From positions 769,643 to 833,642 of the forward strand of contig JAXHLS010000006.1 of assembly GCA_034522055.1 (NCBI GenBank): a stretch of 64,000 nt of DNA, read 5' to 3'. The stretch comes from Gammaproteobacteria bacterium (GTDB lineage Bacteria; Pseudomonadota; Gammaproteobacteria; JAABTG01). Under the pieces are notes generated by a model, which was given only the letters and a program-made list of their open reading frames with translations, was not told where the DNA came from and did no database searches. Of this stretch, positions 54,510 to 62,603 are shown piece by piece. Positions within the stretch are counted from its first letter, which is position 1. Each line of letters opens with the position of its first letter. The translations under genes were made by a program, and so were the position numbers.

Positions 54510-56417
54510 ATGTTTATCACTAAATCAGAACTCTGTACCGGCCGTCCGAAGCGCGGACAAATCTCCGTCACCGTAATGGCCGTCGCAGCGGCGCTGTGGG
54601 TCTTGTCCCCGACCCAGGCCATGGCTGAGGCCGGTGAACCGGCCGATACGGCAGCCGCGGATACCCCCACCAAGACCGATGAAGGGCATGGCGAAGCCGA
54701 GAGGGAGACGGCAGATCTCAAGGCTCAATTGGAACTCGTCCGGGCCCGGGCGGATGTCCTCGCCGATCAGAAAAGCACCCTGGAGCGCCAACTGGCCAGT
54801 ACGGAGGAAACCGTGGCCGGACTGAAGGCCCGGTCAGCGGTGTTCGAGCAGACGGAAAAGGCCATGACGGAGCAACTGGCCGCGGCCCGGGCCGCTCATG
54901 AGAAGCTCGAGCAACGCAACGACGCCCTTGCCGATGACCTGGCTGCCACCAAGGCGCACGCCGCCGATCGTATCGCGACCCTGGAGTCGGACGTGGAGCG
55001 CCTGCGGGCCGCGGGCACCGCCGCGGAACAACGCGTGGAGAAACTGAACCAGGAATTGGCTGCCAATAGCGAGGCCCTGGATACGGCCACCAAACGCATG
55101 ACTCGGCTGCAATCCGCCCTGGATGCGGTCACGGTGAAGAGCAACGCGTTGCAGCTGAAAAAGGCCGCCATGGCCGATGAACTGATGGCCGGACGCCAAG
55201 CCTATGAGGCGGCCCAGGCCGAGATCAAGGAACTGCATGGCGCCCTGGAGGCCGCCAAGGCCCAAGTCGCGAAGCTCGAAGGCGCCGTGGACACTGTCAC
55301 CGCTTCAAGAAATGAGCTGAAAGAGCAGAACAAGAACCTGGTGGCCGATTTGGCAGTGCGCGAGAAGGCCCTGAAGCAGGCCGAGGCTCATGGGGCGGAG
55401 CTTAGCTCGCAGCTGGAGGCCGCCAGCGCCCAGCGCCGGGAGCTCGAGGTCAGGAATGCCGCGCTGGCGGCCGCTGTGGCGAGTGGCGAGGAGGCCCTGA
55501 AGGAGGCCAAGGCCCGTGGGGCGGAGCTTAGCTCGAAGCTGGAGGCCACCACCGCCCAGCGCCGGGAACTCGAGGCCAGGAATGCCTCGCTGGCGGCCGC
55601 TGTGGCGACTGGCGAGGAGGCGCTGACGGAGGCCAAGGCCCATGGGGCGGAGATTGCTGCCGCCCTGGAGGCCACCACCGCCGAACGAGACCACGCTCGC
55701 CAGCGCGCGGCGGAGCTGGAATCGACACTGGAAGCCAGCCGTGCGTCCCTCGCCACGGCAGAGGACAAGTCGGCCGAGTTGACCGCCGACCTCGAGCAGG
55801 CCATCGCCGACAAGGCGCGCCTGAATGAGCACGTGGCGGCCCTGGAGGGTGAACTGGCCGCCAGGAGCGACGCCCTGGCGGCGGCTGAGGCCCGGGCGGC
55901 CGAGACGCAAGCCCGGCTGGAAGAGACCATCGTCGCCCGGGATGAGTTGAAGAAGGACAAGGCCGCCACCGAGGCCCTGCTGGCGGAGGCGGGTGAAGAA
56001 CTTGCGGCCACCCGTGAGATCCTTACCAAGGCGCGGCAGGCCAACAACAGGCTGGCGGCCAAGCTGGTGGAGGCTGATGGTGGCACTGCCACCCTGGACA
56101 GCACGCGCCGCGCCGCCGAATATGCCAGTGATGACTTCCGCACCGCCCTCCTCGAATCCTATGGTGCGACCGAGAATGGCGAGGCCCGGGTGGCGCTGCA
56201 TGAGGCATCCGTGGCCTTGCGCGACGAACAGTTCATGGTGGCACGGGCACTGGATGCGCGGGGGCTGTATATGGTACGCCCGGGTGATTCCCTGGCCCGC
56301 ATCGCCAGTTTCTTCTATGGTGATGGCAACCTGTGGGCTGCCCTCTACGATGCCAACAGCCACGTCCTGCCGGATCCCAATGATCTGCAGCCCGGCATGA
56401 CCCTGGTGGTGCCCTAG
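54510..56417 (+). CDS. Exported coiled-coil protein with C-terminal LysM domain
   Basis: 635 residues. An N-terminal hydrophobic segment (about 18-38, VTVMAVAAALWVLSPTQAMA) is a signal peptide or anchor. Residues about 65-525 are an uninterrupted Ala/Glu-rich coiled coil. Within it, three 42-residue repeats (six heptads each) begin at residues 291, 333 and 375. The C-terminal 50 residues form a LysM-like domain (YMVRPGDSLARIASFFYGDG then LWAALYDANS, LQPGMTLVVP), which binds peptidoglycan. A long rod anchored at one end and bound to the cell wall at the other is the simplest reading. GAGG lies 8 bases before the ATG. Confidence 0.85.
   Translation: MFITKSELCTGRPKRGQISVTVMAVAAALWVLSPTQAMAEAGEPADTAAADTPTKTDEGHGEAERETADLKAQLELVRARADVLADQKSTLERQLASTEETVAGLKARSAVFEQTEKAMTEQLAAARAAHEKLEQRNDALADDLAATKAHAADRIATLESDVERLRAAGTAAEQRVEKLNQELAANSEALDTATKRMTRLQSALDAVTVKSNALQLKKAAMADELMAGRQAYEAAQAEIKELHGALEAAKAQVAKLEGAVDTVTASRNELKEQNKNLVADLAVREKALKQAEAHGAELSSQLEAASAQRRELEVRNAALAAAVASGEEALKEAKARGAELSSKLEATTAQRRELEARNASLAAAVATGEEALTEAKAHGAEIAAALEATTAERDHARQRAAELESTLEASRASLATAEDKSAELTADLEQAIADKARLNEHVAALEGELAARSDALAAAEARAAETQARLEETIVARDELKKDKAATEALLAEAGEELAATREILTKARQANNRLAAKLVEADGGTATLDSTRRAAEYASDDFRTALLESYGATENGEARVALHEASVALRDEQFMVARALDARGLYMVRPGDSLARIASFFYGDGNLWAALYDANSHVLPDPNDLQPGMTLVVP
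55380..55757 (+). repeat. Three 126-bp intragenic tandem repeats
   Basis: Copies at 55380-55505, 55506-55631 and 55632-55757. The first two are nearly identical at the DNA level (for example both contain GGGGCGGAGCTTAGCTCG); the third matches for about half its length. Each encodes 42 residues, exactly six heptads, so copy number can change without disturbing the coiled-coil register. Confidence 0.9.
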
Positions 56418-56590
56418 GGATCCTCCCCATCGGGCCAGGGATGGCCTATGATGCGCGCGGTCTTTACAACAGCCCTCCCATGGAGACCGCAGCCTTTTGA
56501 GGCTGGTTACGTACCGCCACTCCACGACCTGGACGCAGAGGCCTTTAAGATTGGGCGCCAACCCGTTCGCTACGGGCCGATGCCTAAACC

Positions 56591-58054
56591 ATGAATGATC
56601 ACGACGACAAGATCCGACGTCTCGACCCTTCCCGTCTTTCCGACCTGTTTCACCGGGCCATCTGGAACGTGGACATGGCGAGCTTGCCGTGGTGGCGCGC
56701 GGTGCTCACCCGCGCCGTACGCACCCTATATGCCGTAGGCAGGGACCTGACCCAGGGCCAGCTTAACCTCCAGGCCATGAGCCTGGTCTACACCACCCTG
56801 CTGTCCCTGGTGCCCCTGCTGGCGGTGAGTTTCTCCGTGCTCAAGGGCTTCGGAGTGCACAACCAGGTGGAGCCGGTGTTGCTGAGCGTACTCGAGCCCC
56901 TGGGTGAAAAGGGCGAGGAGATCGCCCGTCAGGTCATCGGTTTCGTGGAGAACGTGCGTATCGGCGTACTCGGTGCCCTGGGCCTCGGCCTGCTGCTGTA
57001 CACGGTGATCTCCCTCATCCAGAAGGTGGAACGCGCCTTCAACTTCACCTGGCGGGTGGAGCACCATCGCCGCTTCGCCCAGCGCTTCAGCGATTACCTG
57101 AGCGTCATTCTCATCGGCCCGGTGCTGGTGTTCTCGGCCCTCGGGGCCACCGCCTCCATCATGAGCACCTCCATCGTCCAATCCCTGTCGGCCATCGAAC
57201 CCTTCGGTAGCCTCATCGAGTTTGGCGCCCGGCTGATACCCTATTTCTTCATCATCGCCGCCTTCAGCTTCGTCTATATCTTCGTGCCCAACACTCGGGT
57301 GCGCGTGTCCTCCGCCCTCACGGGAGCCCTGGTGGCCGGTGTCCTGTGGCAGACCGTAGGCTGGGCATTCGCCGCCTTCGTGGTGACCTCCACCAAGTAC
57401 ACGGCCATCTATTCGGGCTTCGCCATCCTCATCCTGTTCATGATCTGGCTGTATCTGGCGTGGCTGATCCTGCTGGTGGGGGCGAGCATCGCCTTCTACC
57501 ATCAACATCCGGAATACCTCAGCTCCCGCCATCGCGTCCTGCAACTCAGTGGCCGCCTGCGTGAACGCCTGGCCCTGTTGGGTACGGCCCTCATCGGCAA
57601 GGCCCACTATGGGGGTGAGCGAACCCCGAGCGTCGAGGGGTTGGCCCGGCGCCTTCGCGTACCCACTCAGGCCATGCAGGAGGTGCTCGCGCCCCTGGAG
57701 GATGAAGGCCTGCTCACTGTCGCCGCCGCCGAACGCCTGACTTACGTACCTGCCAAGGCGCCGGAGACGGTGCCGGTGAAGAGCCTGCTCGATGCCGTAC
57801 GCTGTGCCGGCGAGGACCCCTATCTGAACCTGCGGCGCCTGCCCCTGCACACCGTGGTGGAGGCCGCCATGGGCGCCGCGGATGATGCCACCGAGCAGGC
57901 TCTGGGGCACCTTAGCTGGAAAGACCTGGCCCTCGGGGAAACGAGCCCTGCGCCGAGCCCGGAGCCAGGGACGACCGCGGGCACAGAAGGAGAAATCCCT
58001 GAGGAAGATGGAGAGCCGGCCCTCCCCGCGAGGGGCGATGAGCCCAACGGGTAG
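56591..58054 (+). CDS. YihY/BrkB family membrane protein
   Basis: 487 residues. Six membrane segments between about residues 50 and 310, with the family motifs LQAMSLVYTTLLSLVPLLAV, KVERAFNFTWRVEHHR, PNTRVRVSSALTGALVAGVL and AIYSGFAILILFMIWLYLAW followed by LILLVGASIAF. A winged-helix-like cytoplasmic segment (about 340-395, GLARRLRVPTQAMQEVLAPL) and an acidic tail follow. Once called RNase BN, the family is now considered a membrane protein of unknown transport function. It is 173 bases after the LysM gene. Confidence 0.92.
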   Translation: MNDHDDKIRRLDPSRLSDLFHRAIWNVDMASLPWWRAVLTRAVRTLYAVGRDLTQGQLNLQAMSLVYTTLLSLVPLLAVSFSVLKGFGVHNQVEPVLLSVLEPLGEKGEEIARQVIGFVENVRIGVLGALGLGLLLYTVISLIQKVERAFNFTWRVEHHRRFAQRFSDYLSVILIGPVLVFSALGATASIMSTSIVQSLSAIEPFGSLIEFGARLIPYFFIIAAFSFVYIFVPNTRVRVSSALTGALVAGVLWQTVGWAFAAFVVTSTKYTAIYSGFAILILFMIWLYLAWLILLVGASIAFYHQHPEYLSSRHRVLQLSGRLRERLALLGTALIGKAHYGGERTPSVEGLARRLRVPTQAMQEVLAPLEDEGLLTVAAAERLTYVPAKAPETVPVKSLLDAVRCAGEDPYLNLRRLPLHTVVEAAMGAADDATEQALGHLSWKDLALGETSPAPSPEPGTTAGTEGEIPEEDGEPALPARGDEPNG

Positions 58055-58164
58055 GTCTAGCCGTGCCTGTCGGGGATCCCCGAGGCACCACCCGAGGGGC
58101 ACACTGATGACATTTGTTCCGGTTCCGATCAGGCCATACGGGATACCCCGAAGGAGATGAAAAA

Positions 58165-58713
58165 ATGAGCAGTTCCCTGCAGGACCAGTTACTGAAGACC
58201 GGCGTGGCCAACGAACAGCAAGCGAAGAAGGCGCACAAGGCCAAGGTCGAGCGCCGCAAGCACCAGGAGAAGGCACGCAAGGGGGCGCCGCCCGCCAGCG
58301 CAGAGGAACGGGAACAGCTGCGCCGGGCCCAAACTGAAAAGGCGGCGCGGGACCGCACCCTAAACCTGCAACGTCAGGAGGCGGCGGCGCGCCGGGCCCG
58401 GGTGGCCGAGATCCGCCAGCTCGTCGAGGCCCACCGCCAGCCCCGGGAAGGCGGAGACGTCCCTTATCATTTCGTGGACGACACCGTGGTGCGCAGGATC
58501 CATGTGACGAAGGCCATGCACGAGCGGCTCGGCCGCGACCAACTGGCCGTCGTCAGGTACGGTGACGGTTACGAGGTGGTGCCCGTGGCGGTGGCGGAGA
58601 AGATAAAGACGCGGGATCCCGCAGCGGTGATCCCACCGAATCTATCGGACAAGCCCCTTGAAGAAGACGACCCCTATGCCGGCTACGAGGTGCCGGACGA
58701 TCTCATGTGGTGA
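58165..58713 (+). CDS. DUF2058 family protein (YaiL type)
   Basis: 182 residues. The highly basic N-terminus SLQDQLLKTGVANEQQAKKA followed by HKAKVERRKHQEKARKG is diagnostic, as are YHFVDDTVVRRIHVT and LAVVRYGDGYEVVPV. Function is not established; it may contact nucleic acid through its basic N-terminus. The start at 58165 has AAGGAG upstream. The last 31 bases overlap the convergent glycosyltransferase gene. Confidence 0.92.
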   Translation: MSSSLQDQLLKTGVANEQQAKKAHKAKVERRKHQEKARKGAPPASAEEREQLRRAQTEKAARDRTLNLQRQEAAARRARVAEIRQLVEAHRQPREGGDVPYHFVDDTVVRRIHVTKAMHERLGRDQLAVVRYGDGYEVVPVAVAEKIKTRDPAAVIPPNLSDKPLEEDDPYAGYEVPDDLMW

Positions 58714-60257
58714 CCGGATCCATGGGGCCCCGCCCCGAGGGACCGCTCCGGACCGACACAGGCATCGCCGTCGTGGGCCGCACCCACCCGGAAGACGCGG
58801 TCTGAATATGCGTAGGGGGCCTCCAGGGTGAGGCCATCCCCGCCCTGCCATGCCATCCCGGTGAGCCTGCCATAGGCGCGTAGCACCGGGCTCGGGGGAC
58901 TCGCCAGACGGGCATCCTCCCACACCAGAATGATGCCGCAACGCCCGGCGAGCAGATGGTCGGGGGCCGGCCGGTCACGGTTCGCGTCCACGACCACGGT
59001 ACCGGGAAGATGGAGTTGCAGGGTCCCGGCCAGATAATTCTCGTCCGTGATCAACACGCCCCCGTTCCAGCCCCGTAGGCTCAGCTGCGCCGCGATGTCC
59101 GCAACCGGCGCATTGATCTCATCCGGGGCGTCCAGGATATCGTAGAGCAGAATACGTGCGGGCATGGCCACCAGGACCAGGAGGGCGAACCCTGCGGCGA
59201 TACGCGCAAAGGCCTCGAGACGATGGGGCGTGAGACGCTGGTGCAACAGCAGCAGGAATACGATGGGCGCGAGATAGGCGTAGGGCAGCATCCAGCGGGT
59301 CTTGAAGTAGGCGCTCTCCGTGAAAAGTATCAGCAGCGTCATGCCCAGCAGGACGAGCAGCCCGTAGCGCACCATGAGCCGCCGCCAGAGGTCGTCCGGC
59401 GGGGGCGCGCATCCGGCCCCCCGGGGACGCCGCCACAGCACCAGACCGTAGACCAGCCACAGGGGGGTCAGGAACTGGAACAGGGCCCACAGCAGGCTGC
59501 CCCACCCCACGCCCAGACGCATGGGCACCGACAGTGGCTCCTTGCCGTCCAGATCATGGATCACCGAGAGAGTGACTTCGTCCAGGTGGTGCAGCAACCA
59601 GAGGGAATGGGGCAGCACCACCGCAGCCGCGATGGCAACGGTAATACCGAGACTCGGGCGCAACAGCCGGGCACGGGTCTCCGGAAGCCAGGCCGCGGCC
59701 CCCAGCAGGGCCACGGCATACAACGCGAAGCTGTACTTCGCCACGAGGCCGGCACCCAGGAACAGGCCGAGGGCGGCGAAGGCGCCTGGGCGGCCGTCGC
59801 GGATGGTCTTCACCAGAGCATACAGCAGGCCGGCGGCACAGGCGGTCACCAGCACCGAGTGGGACAGATCACGCTGGGCCTCCCAGGCCACCTGATGCAG
59901 AAACAACAACGATGCGGCTGCCACCAGGGCCATGTCCCGCCGCCCCAGCATGGTGCGTGCGGCGGCGTAGGTGAAAGCATAGGTCGCAGCCAGCAACAGG
60001 TTCTTGAGCAGGGCCAGGCCGAAGATGGTCGGTCCCGTGAAACGGAAAACGAACCACTGCAACCAGGTGTAGAGGGGGGGCTGGACGCCATAGCCCGCTT
60101 CCAACTCCCGGGCAAACAGCAACTGCTCGGCCTCGTCGAGGCCGAGGGTGGACGTGACCAGCATCCGCGTCACCACATGGATACCGAAATAAGCGGCGAG
60201 CAGCAGGCCCCCATGGCGAAGGAGAAGCCCCAGTGCAGGAAGTTCATTCTTGGGCAT
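58683..60257 (-). CDS. GT39/ArnT-like membrane glycosyltransferase
   Basis: 524 residues with about eleven membrane segments. The N-terminal periplasmic loop has the acidic motif STLGLDEAEQLLFAREL and the following YGVQPPLYTWLQW, characteristic of GT39/ArnT/PMT-type enzymes that use polyprenyl-phosphate sugars. The C-terminal soluble part (from about 410) is probably periplasmic. The acceptor is unknown; no lipid A, glycan or polyprenyl-sugar gene is adjacent. The start at 60257 is the ATG closest to the first helix. Confidence 0.85.
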   Translation of the reverse strand: MPKNELPALGLLLRHGGLLLAAYFGIHVVTRMLVTSTLGLDEAEQLLFARELEAGYGVQPPLYTWLQWFVFRFTGPTIFGLALLKNLLLAATYAFTYAAARTMLGRRDMALVAAASLLFLHQVAWEAQRDLSHSVLVTACAAGLLYALVKTIRDGRPGAFAALGLFLGAGLVAKYSFALYAVALLGAAAWLPETRARLLRPSLGITVAIAAAVVLPHSLWLLHHLDEVTLSVIHDLDGKEPLSVPMRLGVGWGSLLWALFQFLTPLWLVYGLVLWRRPRGAGCAPPPDDLWRRLMVRYGLLVLLGMTLLILFTESAYFKTRWMLPYAYLAPIVFLLLLHQRLTPHRLEAFARIAAGFALLVLVAMPARILLYDILDAPDEINAPVADIAAQLSLRGWNGGVLITDENYLAGTLQLHLPGTVVVDANRDRPAPDHLLAGRCGIILVWEDARLASPPSPVLRAYGRLTGMAWQGGDGLTLEAPYAYSDRVFRVGAAHDGDACVGPERSLGAGPHGSGHHMRSSGTS

Positions 60258-60477
60258 GGTGCGGTGGGAAGGTTGGGTTCGGCGGGTTGAACGGGCGCAC
60301 GCATGATACCCCAATCCCCCGTCAGGCGAGGGCTCCGAATGGCAGCCCCCGCCCACCCCTTAATCACTATCCAAGCCCCGATCGTTCCGCTTCAAACTCC
60401 GACGGCGATATCGCGGCCATTAAGGGGCGATCCCGGCCTATACTTGGGAACAACCAGACGAACCGGAGAATACCCCC

Positions 60478-61974
60478 ATGTTTGATGCCGCCGAGGTGGG
60501 CCGTCGCATCGACAAGAAGGACTTCAAGGCGCGGGAGCCCGAGTTGCGCACCCGTCTCCTGGACGCCCAGCGGCGCCTGAGGAACGCGGACTTCCCGGTC
60601 ATCGTCGTAGTATCCGGTGTGGAGGGGGCCGGCAAAAGCGAAGTGGTGAACCGCCTCCACGAGTGGCTGGATACGCGCGGCCTGCAGACCATCGCCTTCT
60701 GGGACGAGACCGACGAGGAGCGCCAGCGACCGCGATGGTGGCGCTTCTGGCGGGCCCTGCCACCCAACGGGAACATCGGCGTGCTGTTCGGCTCCTGGTA
60801 TACGACTCCCATCGTGCGCCGGGCCACCGGCGAGACCACCGAGGCGGAACTGGACGAGGAACTGGCTCACATCGCCGAGTTCGAGCGCATGCTCACGGAC
60901 GACGGCGCCCTCATCGTGAAATTCTGGTTCCATCTGTCCGAGGAGGCCCAGGCCAAGCGTTTCAAGGCCATGAAGAAGGGTGACCGGCGCCGTAAGCTGG
61001 CGCCCAAGCAGAAGGAGTTCGCCAAGCTCTACAAGCAGTTCATCGAGGTGAGCGAGGGTGCCCTGCGGGCCACCGACAGTGGCGTCGCCCCCTGGTATGT
61101 CATCGAGGCCGCGGATCCCCGCTATCGCGACTTTACCGCCGGTGAGACCCTGCTGGCGGCCCTCGAACGACGTCTCGCCCTGGCCGCAGCACCGCCCTCC
61201 GAGGTCGCCGCCGTCCTCCCCGAACCCATGTCCATCGACACCCCCGAGGCCCAGATCACCATTCTCGACCACGTGGACCTCTCCCCCGCCCTGGAGCGCA
61301 CGGACTACAAGAGCCAGTTGAAGAAATACCAGAGCCGCTTGAACACCTTGTCCTGGGCGGCATGGAACGCCAAGGTATCCACCGTGGCGGTATTCGAGGG
61401 CTGGGACGCCGCCGGCAAGGGTGGTGCCATCCGCCGCGTCACCGGCGCCATGGACGCCCGGCTCTACCGGGTCATCCCCATCGCCGCGCCCACCGATGAG
61501 GAACGCGCTCATCACTATCTATGGCGGTTCTGGCGCCATATACCGCGGGCAGGCTACTTGGCCCTGTTCGACCGCTCCTGGTATGGCCGGGTGCTGGTGG
61601 AGCGGGTGGAAGGCTTCGCCGCCCAGGCCGAGTGGATGCGGGCCTTCGGTGAGATCAACGTCTTCGAGGAGCAACTCGCCGAGGCCGGTATCGCCATGGC
61701 CAAGTTCTGGATCCACATCAGCAAGGAAGAGCAGCTTGCCCGCTTCGAGGCCCGCGTCGAGGTGCCCTACAAGGAGCACAAGATCACCGACGAGGACTGG
61801 CGTAACCGCGAGCGCTGGGACGCCTACAAGGACGCCGTCAACGACATGGTGGCACGCACCTCCACCGCCCACGCACCGTGGACGGTGGTGGCGGGCAATG
61901 ACAAGTTGTATGGACGCATCGAAGTGCTCAGAACCTTCTGCGACACCCTGGAACGGGCCCTGGATCGCGTCTGA
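60478..61974 (+). CDS. pap: Polyphosphate:AMP phosphotransferase (two PPK2 domains)
   Basis: 498 residues. Two PPK2 domains in tandem. The first has VVVSGVEGAGKSEVVNRLHE, the second AVFEGWDAAGKGGAIRRVTG; lid-region motifs appear in each (RPRWWRFWRALPPNGNIGVL; YLWRFWRHIPRAGYLALFDR followed by SWYGRVLVERVEGF). This fused class (PPK2 class II, Pap) phosphorylates AMP to ADP with polyphosphate. In such enzymes only the C-terminal domain is usually fully active; here it has the complete SWYGR..VERVEG. signature, whereas the N-terminal domain has a variant. Stands alone; no ppk1/ppx nearby. Confidence 0.93.
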   Translation: MFDAAEVGRRIDKKDFKAREPELRTRLLDAQRRLRNADFPVIVVVSGVEGAGKSEVVNRLHEWLDTRGLQTIAFWDETDEERQRPRWWRFWRALPPNGNIGVLFGSWYTTPIVRRATGETTEAELDEELAHIAEFERMLTDDGALIVKFWFHLSEEAQAKRFKAMKKGDRRRKLAPKQKEFAKLYKQFIEVSEGALRATDSGVAPWYVIEAADPRYRDFTAGETLLAALERRLALAAAPPSEVAAVLPEPMSIDTPEAQITILDHVDLSPALERTDYKSQLKKYQSRLNTLSWAAWNAKVSTVAVFEGWDAAGKGGAIRRVTGAMDARLYRVIPIAAPTDEERAHHYLWRFWRHIPRAGYLALFDRSWYGRVLVERVEGFAAQAEWMRAFGEINVFEEQLAEAGIAMAKFWIHISKEEQLARFEARVEVPYKEHKITDEDWRNRERWDAYKDAVNDMVARTSTAHAPWTVVAGNDKLYGRIEVLRTFCDTLERALDRV

Positions 61975-62040
61975 GCCCGTCCCGCGCGTCGCTTGCTCCC
62001 GGCGACGGAAACCCGGCCCCGCACCCCACCGGCTGCCGGA

Positions 62041-62469
62041 TCAGCCGATGCTCACTTCAAACCGCGAGTCGAAATTCATCCTGCCTATCATCTCCACCAT
62101 GGCATCCCATTCCGTTGTCTCTATGCCGGAAATATCCACCTCATAACGCCGCCTCGAGGTAGTAATGCGAGCCACCTCCCTGTCGACGCTTATGGCCATG
62201 AGCATATCATCTTCTTCATCCGCATCCCCCTCCATGGACACCCTGACGCCACGTGCCTCCTCCTCAAGCAGCATCTCGAACGCCGGTGTCCTTATGAGCC
62301 CCAGGGTTTTTATGTCCATCTCCCCGTCGTCCAGGGCGAAGGACAACACCAGGTCCGGGCCTTCGTCATAGATGCCTAAGAATTGTGCCGTATCCATTGC
62401 CCTTCGAACGTCATAGTCGAATCCCCTTGGCTGCCGTCCAAACCACCCCTTCATTACAGAATAGTTCAT
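62041..62469 (-). CDS. Hypothetical acidic protein
   Basis: 142 residues from the ATG at 62469 (MNYSVMKGWFGRQPRGFDYD). The protein is strongly acidic with an alternating beta-strand pattern (DLVLSFALDDGEMDIKTLGL, GVRVSMEGDADEEDDMLMAI) and no signal peptide, membrane segment or cysteine. The frame extends upstream to 62709 but that part runs over the cytochrome gene and is probably not coding. No family recognised. Confidence 0.55.
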   Translation of the reverse strand: MNYSVMKGWFGRQPRGFDYDVRRAMDTAQFLGIYDEGPDLVLSFALDDGEMDIKTLGLIRTPAFEMLLEEEARGVRVSMEGDADEEDDMLMAISVDREVARITTSRRRYEVDISGIETTEWDAMVEMIGRMNFDSRFEVSIG

Positions 62470-62603
62470 GGATACGACGCCGCCACCCGGCAGAACCGGA
62501 ATCGCACTCGATGCCGGCGCTGTTGCCGGGGCGACGCCGGAAGGGACTTTGGCGCCCGGGGACGAGCCTGCGGATGGCCCCTCGGGATCAGTAGCCCTTG
62601 GGA

